In this document: one piece after another, positions 11,221 to 22,065 of the stretch
Layout of the letters: the number at the start of each line of letters is the position of its first letter
Numbering within the stretch: the stretch's first letter is position 1
NCBI GenBank assembly: GCA_015178975.1
Contig: WHVD01000053.1
Coordinates: 310,001-374,000, forward strand
Origin: Hysterangium stoloniferum
Taxonomy: Eukaryota; Basidiomycota; Agaricomycetes; Hysterangiales; Hysterangiaceae
DNA length: 64,000 bases
Direction: 5' to 3'
The notes under the pieces: generated by a model
Told to the model about the DNA's origin: nothing
The model's input: the letters and a program-made list of their open reading frames with translations, nothing else
The model's database searches: none
Made by a program: the position numbers and the translations under genes

Positions 11221-11849
11221 TGTGAGAGGTATGGCGAAATACACTTAGGAAATATAGTCAGATGAGCTCTTACTATATCTCCTTTATTATTTCTATTTTC
11301 TCTCTTTTATTATATCTATAATTAGTTTGACGACCTATGTATGCGGTACATTGACTCTTGTGGGCGCACACACGCCAGACTTATGTATTCTAGCACCCGT
11401 AGTTTAGAACTCAGACACTTTTACACCGCAACCATGACTTACTCAGACACCTGTTAGTGTCCTGTAAGTTGTGATTGGTGTATTGTCTCGACCGTCACAG
11501 ACGGGCTTTAGCTACTCATTCAATCTGAGTTTCGAACTGTACCAGTCAAAACTCAATCCTTATCTCAACCCGCGTGGACTACATCCACGCTACTCTATTA
11601 TTCGACTCTCTAACTACTCTACTTGCACTCGAGCAGTCATCCAGAATCACACTTAACAGTCAATTCTACTTATTCGTTCTAGCTATCTACCTTACTTTAG
11701 ATAGCTACTTCTCTCTACCATATTGAACTAAGTAGTCAATACGTGTTCGGTCTGTATTAGACTTAGACAGTCAATACATCGTGGTATCGTACCTAAACGG
11801 TCGATATTCTTCGTATATAGAACTGTTAGAACTTCTACCACTCTTCACA
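11221..11849 (+). repeat. Gyp-A 5' LTR
   Basis: 629 bp from TGTGAGAGGTATGG to CTCTTCACA. Its length equals the 3' LTR once the nested LTR-C and its 5-bp duplication are removed, which fixes both ends. Confidence 0.95.
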
Positions 11850-11850
11850 G

Positions 11851-11864
11851 TGGTGATCCGGGCC
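11851..11864 (+). other. Gyp-A primer-binding site
   Basis: TGGTGATCCGGGCC starts one base after the LTR. It would pair with a tRNA 3' end finishing ...GGATCACCA. Which tRNA this is cannot be settled from the window. Confidence 0.7.
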
Positions 11865-11927
11865 GGACCGCACTTTCCCTACGAAGAAAAAACAATATCT
11901 TACGACTATAAGCTTCTAGGCACGTAA

Positions 11928-13257
11928 ATGACTACTGGCAAGAACCAAACGTCGAGACCTTCGATGACCCCGAGTAATTCAAAACCTCATCAAAGACCTG
12001 TGAGTCTGGAACCACCCTGTAATGTCACCATGAGGAAGTCTTCATTGACTTTTCAAAAACCAGTTCTTCCTGGGAGTCCTCCCGGAGCAGCAGCTGGACC
12101 GTCAATGGAAGTCCCCCCAAGTCCGCGAGAAGAACGTCCGCCGACTGAGCAGTTGAACATTCCAGGAGCTAACGTCGAGACTATCCGTGCTTCCAAACCT
12201 GTTCTCTCATTCCCGCCTAGACAGGTCATCCTTAAGCAATTCTTCAGGGGTCATATGATTTATGCTCAACCTATCGACTTACAATGGGATGCGTACTATG
12301 CCAATCGAATCCCTGCGGATCAGGTTACTCCCTTTGTGGAGGAGTATAATTCGGATTACCCTCTTCTACCGGTGACTGTAGCGGTCTGGTTAGGTCGTTA
12401 TCAGGCCATTTTATCGGCGCAAGATCTATTCACGTGACCTGGAACCCTCGAGGATCTGACCCACTCGATTCCCGAATGGTCGAGTGAGGTTACTTCTGTT
12501 ATGGAAGAAGGAAGGACGATTCTTAAGCAAGAAGTGTTCTCTTCATTTCTCGAAGCACTCCGCACACACAACAATGCATTGCAAATTCTTCACGTCCTGC
12601 TCGGTGGGGATCACATCATCCCTAAAGTTGACTACCAGTATATATACATCTGGATGTTGGAGGAGTCTCTTAACGGGATCACTCGGAATTCTTTATTTGC
12701 GTATTTTATCTTAAGGGGTCAGTTAAGGCGAAATCAGAGGAGGCTTGATAAGATGGTTTTGGAAGTGCTCTACCCTTATGGTGATTCCATCCAGGTACCT
12801 GATTCACCCATCTCCACAACCAGTTCATTCGTTCGTACCCTGAATGGGTCTCCCGACACTCGTTCCCTTCGTTTGCTCAATCGTCCCATTATTTTGCAAG
12901 ATTTCCCGTCAGATATGAGGACGCAAGTCGCAGAACGTCTTCAGGAAAAGGGAATGGAAATCTGCACTCCCCTCTATCAACCTCAACCTCATTGACCTTT
13001 GAATACGGCCGAAATCGAGAGAGGTATCACAATGGAACCTAGCCCTACCCCCCATCAGGGAATTCACTGCTCTCGCATCGTGTTCGAATGAATTCTGAGT
13101 AATCCTAACGTCGGCGATCACCAAGCTGCGACTAGGAATCAATCAGTCGCCAACAGGGGTCGACTGTCTTTCTCTACTGCATTCACTGAGGGTATGTCGA
13201 GGATCGCTGAATCCAGTCAATCCCCGCCATTCCCTGCCGATTTCCTCGAACCCCTTT
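11928..13257 (+). pseudogene. Gyp-A gag, N-terminal part
   Basis: First ORF after the primer-binding site, starting MTTGKNQTSRPS. A single frame runs from 11928 to about 13250 and is broken only by TGA codons at 12435, 12993 and 13089. The region around LEDLTHSIPEW and YIWMLEESLNGIT is helix-rich. A frameshift at the T5 run near 13255 switches to the next frame. No named domain is recognised here. Assignment as gag rests on position before the capsid-like segment and the zinc knuckle. Gag would form the virus-like particle. Confidence 0.7.
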
Positions 13258-14202
13258 TTGCCAGCAGGAGGACCCCCTAGTAATTCATCCGGGAGTTCTA
13301 GTGCCTCAAGCTATGGAGGAAATTCGGGACGTGGGGGGCGTTATGGTAGAGTACCTAACTCTCCCTTTCAAACTCCAATGCAGCCTCGAGTCAGCGTGCC
13401 TATCGATGACTTACCTAAGGATAAAAGGATCGCTCTTAACACCAACGACATGGTAGAGTACCTAACTCTCCCTTTCAAACTCCAATGCAGCCTCGAGTCA
13501 GCGTGCCTATCGATGACTTACCTAAGGATAAAAGGATCGCTCTTAACACCAACGACATCAAGATAAAATGGTCAGACCTTCCCGAATACGATGGAACTCA
13601 GTCCAAGGCATTGGATTACATCATGGATATTATGAGTCTCTTGGAGATCTCAGACTCCATGAGCACACTGTTGGGAGTCGCTGTGCCAAGACGACTTACC
13701 GGCGATGCCAAGATCTGGTGGAGCACCCTAGACCATGAACATCACACTGAATTCAGTCGATCTCACGGATCGTTTCTTTGGGGTATCGTAGAAGGATTAC
13801 TTGCAACTCGTTGGCGCGAATCCTTAGCTCTAGAAAGGGAAAGCCATGAAATTTCGACAAATCGGTCACAATCGTGAGACACCCGTTCATTACATTCAGC
13901 GGAGGGTCAAGCTCTATCGATTCCTGTACAGGTTCCACCAAAACCGGAAGGATGAAACGCGCAGACTCATCCTGATGCTGCCCACGGAATGGCTTTACCT
14001 TCTACAGGGACAACCTATCGACGACATCATGAGCCTGCAGACTTATGCGAACAATTTACAAGAGGCATTGATTAACGCTTGGGTTCAAACACATCGAGAG
14101 CGTTATCGGTTCCAAAAGCCTAGCGTCATGATCGCCGAGCAAGACGAGTCGGATCCCTGGCATGAGGAAGAACACTCTGGAGGAATCGACCCCACTAACT
14201 GA
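13258..14202 (+). pseudogene. Gyp-A gag, capsid region
   Basis: Begins with a Gly/Ser-rich stretch (SNSSGSSSASSYGGNSGRGG), then a retrotransposon-gag-type capsid region: KWSDLPEYDGTQSKALDYI, a WWSTLDHE segment, and RRVKLYRFLYRF. The 107-bp duplication at 13343-13556 throws the frame off, and a second shift near 13840 restores it. TGA interrupts at 14200 in an otherwise continuous frame into the nucleocapsid. Confidence 0.8.
13343..13556 (+). repeat. Perfect 107-bp tandem duplication in Gyp-A gag
   Basis: Two identical adjacent copies, 13343-13449 and 13450-13556, each starting ATGGTAGAGTACCTAACTC and ending CCAACGAC. The length is not a multiple of three, so it shifts the gag frame. Confidence 0.97.
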
Positions 14203-15525
14203 GGTCACGTCCTCCTTGGCGAACTCGAGGATAAAACTGTCTCTAGGAGATCGAACGCTAAGCAGGGTAAGAAACACAGCAAGTTCTTTTTCGAACGAAG
14301 TGACAAGAAAAGCATTGCCAAACCTCTGAAGGAGTGTTGGATTTGTGGGAGTTTAGAGCATTTCAAGATTGACTGCCCCCATGCGGGCAGGATGTCGCAC
14401 TATGTCTCTATTAACAAGTGCTCCGCGCAGAACCCAATGGAGGAGGCGGAGGATCAAAGGGCTTATGAAACAGTTTATGGATTAAGTGTACAGGGACAAG
14501 TACATAACATTGATGAGGAATTGATTTTCATTTCTGTCTACCGTCCTCAGCCAGAGGACAACATCGTTTCAGATGTGAAAGCATCCTCGAATGAGAATGA
14601 GACATCGCAAGTTTATGTTTCTATATCAGACCATGATTTTCTCGAGAAAGGAGACTGGCTAGACGCTCATCGTCAGAACCGTGAAGGTCTGACTGAGACA
14701 AGAGTTTTATCGTGACCTGAACCTCCCACCATTGAGGAAATTGTCGATGAGGATGCATTTGCGAACCGATCTAAGGAAATAAGTCAGACCTACGTTATAG
14801 AAGACCCCTCTGAGTCAGAGGGATCGGAGGAGGAGAGCTTCCCCTTCGACCCAGGACAATTACCCGACTTAATTCCTTGTGATGAGTCAGACTCTGAAGC
14901 GGACGACTCTATTTCGAACGCCACTCCCAAGGTACCTAATGGTAGATGTATCAGGAGGAACGTCAAACTGGATGTAAGAAAAGAAAGCAAAAGACCTAGA
15001 GTTCAATACCCCCAGTCCAGTCGACTTATGAAAGAGGATTCAACTATTATCTATCGCAGAAGGGACCCTCCAGGTGGATATTCCAGTATTGGGATTTCAG
15101 CATTACACGTCTACAGACGCGTAGGGAATTCAGAAGCCTCAAATCCTATTAAAATCAGGCTGGATGCTGGGGCTGACCTCTCCTTAATCTCGGAGGATTT
15201 CTATAAGGAACTAGAGGACCGCCCTAAACTCAAGCAAGGACTCAAGCTGCGCCTCTTACAACTTACCGGTAATGCCAAAGTATTAGGATACGTCAATGTC
15301 CCCATTTATCTCGAGGACGACACCGGTATACTCCTTAAATTTACCGCCGAAATGTACGTTGTCCGAGGTATGACCGTCCCAATCCTTCTTGGAGAAGACT
15401 TTCACATAAACTATGAGATCGGGACACTGCGAGACCAACCGCTGGGTTCCAGATTGATTTTGCCTGGGAGAGCAGGATCTATCCCAGCCAGTTCTTCCAA
15501 GGAGCCGCAGCCTTTAGCCTTTTGA
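14203..15525 (+). pseudogene. Gyp-A nucleocapsid knuckle and protease
   Basis: A CX2CX4HX4C zinc knuckle (CWICGSLEHFKIDC) at about 14337-14378 would bind element RNA. After an acidic linker (SESEGSEEESF) the aspartic protease appears: active-site region RLDAGADLSLISEDFY near 15159, with DAG instead of the usual DSG or DTG, and the flap and second half ending in VPILLGEDFHINYEIG. The frame is continuous from 14203 apart from TGA at 14713. At about 15510-15525 it shifts by one into the frame that leads to RT. Confidence 0.85.
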
Positions 15526-16620
15526 TTAGCAAGATCCCCTTTGAGAAACTAGCCAATGACTCACCTGAATTGACTTTTAAACCAGACAAAGGAGTGCATA
15601 CTGAAAGAGTCGCACGGGCCCTGCAGGATTGTACTATAGAACCGGAATCAGCTTGATTAGTACCAATCTTTGTAGGAGATCTTATTGGTGACCAATGGAT
15701 AGTCGAGGGAGTTGTCTTGCAGAACGACGATGGGAGTATACTAGCTGCTCCCACCACCGCCATCTCTAGGGAACGTGCCGTGATACCTCTCACTAATCCC
15801 TCTCTGATGCCAAGAATCATCAGACGAGGGGAAACTGTTGGATTAATTCACAACGTGAACAAATGGGCCCAGACTCCTAGATCTTCGACTGAGAAAGCAT
15901 CGATGCAGTCAGCGGCAACCAAGATCGCCCATCTCGTCGAGAGTCTATCAAAAATAGAAGAGGAGCGTGTCCTTAATCCTCAATCCTCCGGACTGCCCCC
16001 AGAATGGGAACTCGCAGACGATTTCGACCTGGCAGGTCCTAAAATGTCAGAGGTTGCCACCACAGAAACGTTCCGTGCGGAAGATCTGCATAAGCTGGTT
16101 AACTTAGGACCTGAGATTCCTACCAATGTCTCCTCCCGCTTGGAGTTGGTATTAACTAAGAATGTCCTAGCCTTCGGAGTAGACAGGCGACTGGGACAAG
16201 TGGATGTCAAGGTCAATGTCCCATTGAAAGAGGGCGTGCAACCTATTTCAATGTCAATGTTCCCAACCTCCCCAGCTAATAGGAAAGTCATTGATGAACA
16301 AATGGATACTTGGTTCCAACAGGGAGTAATCGAACCATCCAAGAGTCCTTGGGGGGCGCCAGCCTTTGTCGTCTATCGCAATGGGAAACCACAAGTAGTG
16401 ATCGACTATAGAAAGTTGAACAGTCTAACAGTTCCCGACGAATTCCCACTGCCACGCCAGTCGGAAATCATGCAAGCGCTTTCGGGCTCCAACATCTTAT
16501 CTTCCTTCGATGCACTAGCCGGTTTTACCCAACTTGAAATGTTAGAGGAAGACAAGCCGAAGACCGCCTTCAGATCCCATCGAGGACTGTGGCAATTCAG
16601 GAGAATGCCCTTTGGACTTC
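15526..16620 (+). pseudogene. Gyp-A reverse transcriptase, N-terminal half
   Basis: Reads ISKIPFEKLANDSPEL onward with one TGA at 15654. RT motifs are clear: the pre-RT segment VNVPLKEGVQPISM, the WFQQGVIEPSKSPWGAP block, VVIDYRKLNSLTVPDEFPLP, SSFDALAGFTQLEM and TAFRSHRGLWQFRRMPFGL. At about 16619 some 13 nt are missing, removing the TNAP(S) part that normally follows MPFGL and shifting the frame by one. Confidence 0.92.
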
Positions 16621-17743
16621 GTTATTCCAAAGGGTTATGCAAACTGTACTTGCACCTTACTTATGGATATTCTGCCTGGTTTATATTGACGACATCGTGA
16701 TCTTTTCTAAGACATGGGACGATCATCTAGAACATTTAGATCAGGTTTTACAAGCCATAATTGGTGCGGGAATCACTCTCTTGCCCAAAAAGTGCTATGT
16801 GGGGTATAATTCGATTCTACTACTAGGACATAAGGTGTCTAGACTCGGCTTTTCGACCCATCAAGAAAAGGTCGCTGCTATATTAGAATTGGCTATGCCT
16901 TCTAAGATAGCAGATCTTCAACGTTTTCTAGGAATGGTTCTGTACTTCTCCACGTACATACCATTTTACTCCTGGACGGTCGCTCCACTTTTCAACCTCT
17001 TGAAGAAAGGAGTTCGTTGGAATTGGGATTCTGAACACGCCCAAGCTTTTGAGGACATCAAGGTTGCGTTGAGCTCAGCTCCAGTACTCGGACACCCCGC
17101 GAGCGGTATGCCTTATCGGTTATACACAGACGCTTCGGACTTTGCGCTAGGATGTTGTCTCCAACAAATACAGAAAATGATGCTTAAAGACCTTAAGGAT
17201 ACGAAACTTTATGCCCAAGCATGAGCAGCCTTCGATCAATCACGAGACATGCCCATCTTCATTACTCATTATAAAACCAAGGAGCCGGAGTTCACCTGGA
17301 TGGATTCCTGGGCTGCAGATTTTGACGACACCAGTGTCACGGTCGAACGTGTTATTGCCTATTGGAGCCATACGCTCAAGAAAGCAGAATTCCATTTCCA
17401 GCCCTTTATCGAAGGCGAACATATCCTTCTGATCACTGACCATGCGGCGTTACAATGGGCCAGATCTTATGAGAATACTAATTGTCGACTGGTCGCATGG
17501 GGGGCAGTATACACTGCATACCCTGGTCTGGAAATCCTACATAGAGCAGGACGAATACATAGCAATGTTGACCCACTGTCCAGACTTCCTCGAGTACCGG
17601 ACTATGCTAGCCCCACAAGAGACGACCTTTTACCAATCGTAGTGGATTCTTATAACCGGAATGACGATGAGACGTTATGGGAGAACAAACCAGCGGAAAA
17701 AGCCGTCTTTCTCACTCATCACGAGTTAGTCGAACCAGTCTGA
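16589..17743 (+). pseudogene. Gyp-A RT C-terminal half and RNase H
   Basis: SLFQRVMQTVL leads to the catalytic box YIDDIVIFS (about 16682-16708), then thumb and connection (RFLGMVLYFSTYIPF). RNase H begins RLYTDASDFALGCCLQQ and ends GRIHSNVDPLSRLP. An unusual insert of about 60 residues (ITHYKTKEPEFTWMDSWAAD region, 17170-17350) lies between the first Asp strand and AYWSHTLKKAEFHF. TGA codons at 17222 and 17741 are the only interruptions of this frame from 16622 to the end of the element's integrase. Confidence 0.92.
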
Positions 17744-18868
17744 ACCATGGAAGAGGTCCCCCAAACGAAATGGGACTTGCACAACCTCCCCAGAAACGAT
17801 GAAACCGATGAAGCAAATTTTACTCTCTCGAATCCACAATTGCTTATAGAGATTGACGAAAATTACGCTAAGGAACTTCGCGATGGATACCAGAAGGATC
17901 CCGCCTTCAGAAATCATTACACCACTGATCCCATTTCTCCAAACATGGTAACTACTCCTTCGCATTATTTCATCGGCAAGAATAAGTTATTGTTCTTTCG
18001 AGATTCGGACTGGAAAAGTCGAATCTGCATTCCTAGCAGCATGACGACAACCATACTCAAGCTGATACATGATAATCCCTTCGAAGGAGCTCATGCAGGC
18101 GGCCACAGGCTCTTTAATCTGATGAAAGACCGTTTCTTCTGGCCGAGGATGTTGCATGACTGCGTGGCGTATGCTCACAGCTGCGACATATGCCAGAAAA
18201 CTAAAATTGATCATTCCACTTGACAAGGAGCTCTTCGACCCGCGGATGTACCCCTAAGGCCATTTGAGGTTGTCTCGATGGACCTGATTACCAGATTGCC
18301 TCCTTCTACAGAGGGTGCTTATTCCGCCATCTTCATCGCCGTGGATAAACTCACACGTTTCTTAATCTGTGAACCCACCACTTCAGATCTATCCGCAGAA
18401 GGATTCGCGCGAATCTTCGTGAATAAAGTAGCCGCTCCTTTTGGCCTGCCTTCAAGGATAATCTGTGATCGAGACAAGAGGTGGACCTGTAGGTTCTGGA
18501 GAGAAGTCTGCAAAGTATACGGAAGTGCCCTTGCAGTATCCTCGTCCCACCATCCTCAGACTGATGGTCAAACGGAGAACGCTAATGCTATTGTGGAGCA
18601 AATGCTCAGAGCGTACTGCGCCTCTTCGAAGGAGGAATGGTCTAAATGGACTCAAGTAGTGGCTCATACCTACAATTCGACGGTTCAAAGCTCAACAAGC
18701 TATGCACCGGCCTTTTTGCTGATGGGCTACTTACCAAGAGGAATGTCTAGCTGTCTGGGAGGGGATGACCCTGTGGTTCCCAGAGAATTATCGGATAGCC
18801 CTGTAGCCGACCAATGGATCTTAGAATTGGAAAATCACCGACAAGTGGTGCGGGATTCAATTGCGTGA
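17744..18868 (+). pseudogene. Gyp-A integrase
   Basis: The HHCC zinc domain shows the paired His in EGAHAGGHRLFNLMKD and the paired Cys in HSCDICQKTK. The DDE core has its first Asp in MDLITRLPPSTEG, the second in IICDRDKRWTCRFW and Glu in GQTENANAIVEQML. All key residues are present. The core is read through TGA 18221, and the downstream linker through TGA 18866, both at places where Arg (CGA) reads naturally (DHST-stop-QGALRP; DSIA-stop-AQETQ). It would insert the cDNA copy into the genome. Confidence 0.93.
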
Positions 18869-19363
18869 GCACAAGAAACCCAAGCTCACAGTTACAACAA
18901 GAGACGGAGATTGGTGGAAGATATCTCAGAGGGAGATTATGTTCTGATTAATCCCCATTCTCTCGAGCTCGTCGAAGCCAAGGGACCCGGAAGGAAACTT
19001 ATACAAAGACGGATAGGGCCGTTTGAGGTCTTGGAAAAGATCAATCCCCAAGTCTTCCGACTCTGCATTCCCTCGGAATATCAATTACATCCAGTGATTA
19101 ATCGAGACCATATTAAAAAGTACCACCTCTCCCCTAAGGAATTTGGATCCAGGGAGCTACTCAAGAACCCTCGAGAACTCAATCGTAACGATGAGGAGTA
19201 TGAAGTAGAAGCTATAGTAGGGCACAAAAAGCATTGAAATTGACTCCTTTTCCAGGTTCGATGGAAAGGATATGGATCGGAGGAGGACACTTGGTTAAAT
19301 GGCAATGACCTTCGTAACGCTCCCACTCTTCTTAGAGCTTACAAGACTATTTATCGAATTTAA
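18869..19363 (+). pseudogene. Gyp-A integrase C-terminus and chromodomain
   Basis: The GPY/F-type module (IQRRIGPFEVLEKINP) is followed by the chromodomain YEVEAIVGHKKH...LLFQVRWKGYGSEEDTW, with the KWKGY-like core RWKGYG and its conserved Trp. TGA codons at 19235 and 19241 fall inside it at positions where Arg fits the family. The frame closes with TAA near 19361. The chromodomain is thought to direct integration toward marked chromatin. Confidence 0.92.
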
Positions 19364-19557
19364 TGATCATTTCACATCCTTACGACGACAACACTGTTTA
19401 TCTACTTCTAGCTCTACCCCCCACTTTCTTCCCCCTCGGCCTTTCACTTCAATAACCGAGCAGAGCTTGAAATTAATATAAAATACGTAAATTCACTAAA
19501 GAAAATTTTATTCCCCCTATCTCTTCCCTCCACGTCAACCTCTCTAATCAGTACACT

Positions 19558-21219
19558 ATGTCGCAGGAGCAACAACCCAAACCCAAGTTCCCCAACTTCA
19601 AAAGAATACCGCGACCTCAACCTATTAATACCTCTACCACGTCGTCTCGTACTGAACAAGTCAAGCACTCCACAAGTAATTCTGGAACGCCTTTGCCAAT
19701 ACCCTCCGCTGCACAGGGCGACATCGCAGGAATGTCCACCAACTCGGGGAATGGAACCACCTTTACTCCATACGCTCCTCTTCCCAAACCCCAATTTCCC
19801 AATTTTAAAAGAATACCTCAACCTCAAACTACAGTTCCTTCTGCCCCATCACCTCGAACAGAAACTGTCGAGCATGTGGAGGAGACCTCATCGTCCACGA
19901 ATCCTACGCGGATGGACTCCGTTTCAAAAGCTGCACCATGGTCCTCTAATACTTGGGGGGCTCCCTCAGGAACATGGAGCGAAACCCCACCACCTTCTCG
20001 TAGTATTTTCCCTTCTACCAAAGAGGAGATCAAAAAGAAACAGCAGTCTGAGGCTTTCTCTGGGCAGGTTCAGGAGGAATTGAAAACGCTTAAACGGAAG
20101 AGGAGAGAGGAGTACTTGGAAGGACAGCGGAGGATGGGGGCTAGGGATAATGTCCCTTCAAGGCGGACACGGCAGGAATGGAGTAGAATGGAAGGGCACA
20201 ATAATCCTTCAATCATCGCTCCCCCTTCGGGTCATAAATGGACGGATTTCGCTGAAATGGATTGCAGCGACGGGGGCACGCCATGTGTTCGGAGTGTAGG
20301 ACAAAACAGTAGGAAAGGAAAAGATGGGGTCACCTTCTATGATTGGGACAAAGTACGAAGGATTAAATTACAAAGCATTGCATTGCAACGTGGAGATGGA
20401 GTTGCCCTACCTCCCAGACCCCCTTCACAACGTGGACCTCAGGAACGGACCTACTGGATGGGGCCCGGTGATCTTTCATCTTACTCGGAGGACGACCAAT
20501 CTCGCTACCCCACCTACGACAGCAAGTACCTCGGTGCTGACTGCCATGAAGGTTTCCTACTCCCTGACAACATTCACTTCTTCACGAGTGATCCTAACCA
20601 ACGACAAAAGCTACCAACTTCCGTCAGAGTTTGGAGAGGGTATCGTCCAGCAGACTCTGCGACCCCATCCAGTTCCTCTCATCTCCCTCCACCTCCGCCG
20701 GTCTCTTCCGTACCCACATTACAGCACTTTACACCCTTTTCAGAGTTACTGGGAAGTCTTGTACCATCCGCCGAGCTGCCCTCTCTTCCCCCTATACCAC
20801 TACCCCTCCCCTTCGCAGGACATTCCCTTATATCACCGTTCTCATCCATACCCAAGCCTTCTCCTGCACTGCAGCCGATCTCACCCCTCCGCACGTCACC
20901 TGACCCTCTCATTGCCTCCCACTCTACTCCGACACCTTTGGTCCCTGCGGTGTCTAACATTCCCCTCACTTCCCTGACAACGTGGAGTCCACCGCCCGCC
21001 TCTCCATACTCCCCTTGTGTTTCGCTGGGAAGCCCCATTCAGCATCCTAACGATACATTAATGGATATTGATCACCCTATCCCGGAAGTTCTCGCAACGC
21101 CTATGGAGGAAGTCCTCGAGGCGCCTCTCTCAGCCACAGACGTCTCCAAGGAACCCCCCCTGGCAATGGAAGTCTTCAAGGAGCCTCCCCCCTTAAGCAA
21201 AAAAGCAAAAGGGAAATGA
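19558..21219 (+). CDS. Gyp-A extra ORF after pol (ORF3, first part)
   Basis: A 553-codon uninterrupted ORF between the chromodomain and the 3' LTR, same strand, starting at ATG 19558. I do not recognise its family. It opens with two spaced copies of a short motif (PKFPNFKRIPRPQ and PQFPNFKRIPQPQ), then a basic helical stretch (LKRKRREEYLEGQRR), then a Tyr/Asp-rich globular-looking part (YDSKYLGADCHEGFLLPDN). A long Pro/Ser-rich tail follows. No signal peptide or membrane segment is visible, so an envelope role is not supported. It ends at TGA 21217 with Lys-rich SKKAKGK. Unlike gag-pol in the same element it has no premature stop in its first 1.66 kb. It could be a second structural protein or a captured gene. 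Confidence 0.75.
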   Translation: MSQEQQPKPKFPNFKRIPRPQPINTSTTSSRTEQVKHSTSNSGTPLPIPSAAQGDIAGMSTNSGNGTTFTPYAPLPKPQFPNFKRIPQPQTTVPSAPSPRTETVEHVEETSSSTNPTRMDSVSKAAPWSSNTWGAPSGTWSETPPPSRSIFPSTKEEIKKKQQSEAFSGQVQEELKTLKRKRREEYLEGQRRMGARDNVPSRRTRQEWSRMEGHNNPSIIAPPSGHKWTDFAEMDCSDGGTPCVRSVGQNSRKGKDGVTFYDWDKVRRIKLQSIALQRGDGVALPPRPPSQRGPQERTYWMGPGDLSSYSEDDQSRYPTYDSKYLGADCHEGFLLPDNIHFFTSDPNQRQKLPTSVRVWRGYRPADSATPSSSSHLPPPPPVSSVPTLQHFTPFSELLGSLVPSAELPSLPPIPLPLPFAGHSLISPFSSIPKPSPALQPISPLRTSPDPLIASHSTPTPLVPAVSNIPLTSLTTWSPPPASPYSPCVSLGSPIQHPNDTLMDIDHPIPEVLATPMEEVLEAPLSATDVSKEPPLAMEVFKEPPPLSKKAKGK

Positions 21220-22040
21220 AGAACCAATACTCAGGCCGACGAGCCCCTTGTCACTGACCCCCCCCCCCCGGCCCACCCCATTCGCAGCCCCCACCGCAGC
21301 CGTCCTCTCCCCTCCACTCTGAGGATATGGCTGGCCCCTCCCGTCCCTTCCAGTCAAGTTGGATGCGCATGTCCATTAATTACCCCTCTGACATCTTCAC
21401 CATGGGACGCACATTAACGCGACTGGGACCAACCCCACGGCACCCCCTTCTTAAAAGGCATATCCAGGGGTATAGCAGGTCTCTCACGTTGTCGGACCGC
21501 ATGAGTGCGTTTTATCTATGCATCAACGACCCTAAGGAACAGCTGCGTTTAGTGGAGGATATCAAATGGGTGGAACTCTCCATGTTTCGGTCCTTACTTG
21601 TCAACTCTTCTTGTGTTCTTCCTGACCACACACCAACCCACTCTGCAGTGGACCTCGTTGACTTGTTGGAGCAACTGTTGCCGGATTCGGACACCTCGAG
21701 AGGAATCCCCCCTGGGGGAGACATGAGCTCCACACCGCTCATCACTCCTACCCCGCCATCACTACACCCTCGACCCCCTCTCATTGCCCGTATTACTGAC
21801 GCTTCTGCTGATCGCGTTCGCGCCATAATTCAAACACGCCAGAAGGCCTACAGTTGTTGGGTCTCGTCGATCCAAAAACTGGATGGGTTGACATCCGCCA
21901 ATGACGCTTCGAGGTGGGAGGACATCACTCTTTCCTTTCATGCCAAGCGTCTCGCCTGGGGCAACGCTATCCTACATCTTGGGGGTTCATCACAGGACAC
22001 ATGGGGAGGAGTTCCAAGCGTCCTTCGACATCTTCTTTGA
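21220..22040 (+). CDS. Gyp-A extra ORF after pol (ORF3, second part)
   Basis: The frame continues past TGA 21217 (RTNTQADEPLVTDPPPP) to a run of about 11 C at 21259. After it the next frame carries on (PQPSSPLHSEDMAGPSRP) to a stop just before the polypurine tract. I therefore read ORF3 as one protein of roughly 825 residues broken by one TGA and one homopolymer slip. The second part looks folded rather than low-complexity: FYLCINDPKEQLRLVEDIKW and VRAIIQTRQKAYSCWVSSIQ look helical. No known domain is recognised. An independent ORF from ATG 21327 is the alternative. Confidence 0.6.
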
Positions 22041-22050
22041 CATAGCTCTT

Positions 22051-22065
22051 CGACCTGGGGGGCAC
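22051..22065 (+). other. Gyp-A polypurine tract
   Basis: CGACCTGGGGGGCAC lies immediately before the 3' LTR. Its G-rich run is the likely plus-strand primer. Confidence 0.7.

Noticed and set aside
12435..19243. Alternative genetic code with TGA read as Trp
   Set aside because: TGG is used freely for Trp in the same frames and most TGA sites fit Arg from CGA; CpG decay explains it more simply.
20679..21038. Minus-strand Gly/Glu-rich ORF in Gyp-A
   Set aside because: Antisense shadow of the Pro/Ser-rich part of ORF3.
19558..22040. Envelope gene after pol in Gyp-A
   Set aside because: No signal peptide, transmembrane segment or Cys-rich ectodomain is visible, and the sequence is Pro/Ser-rich and basic.
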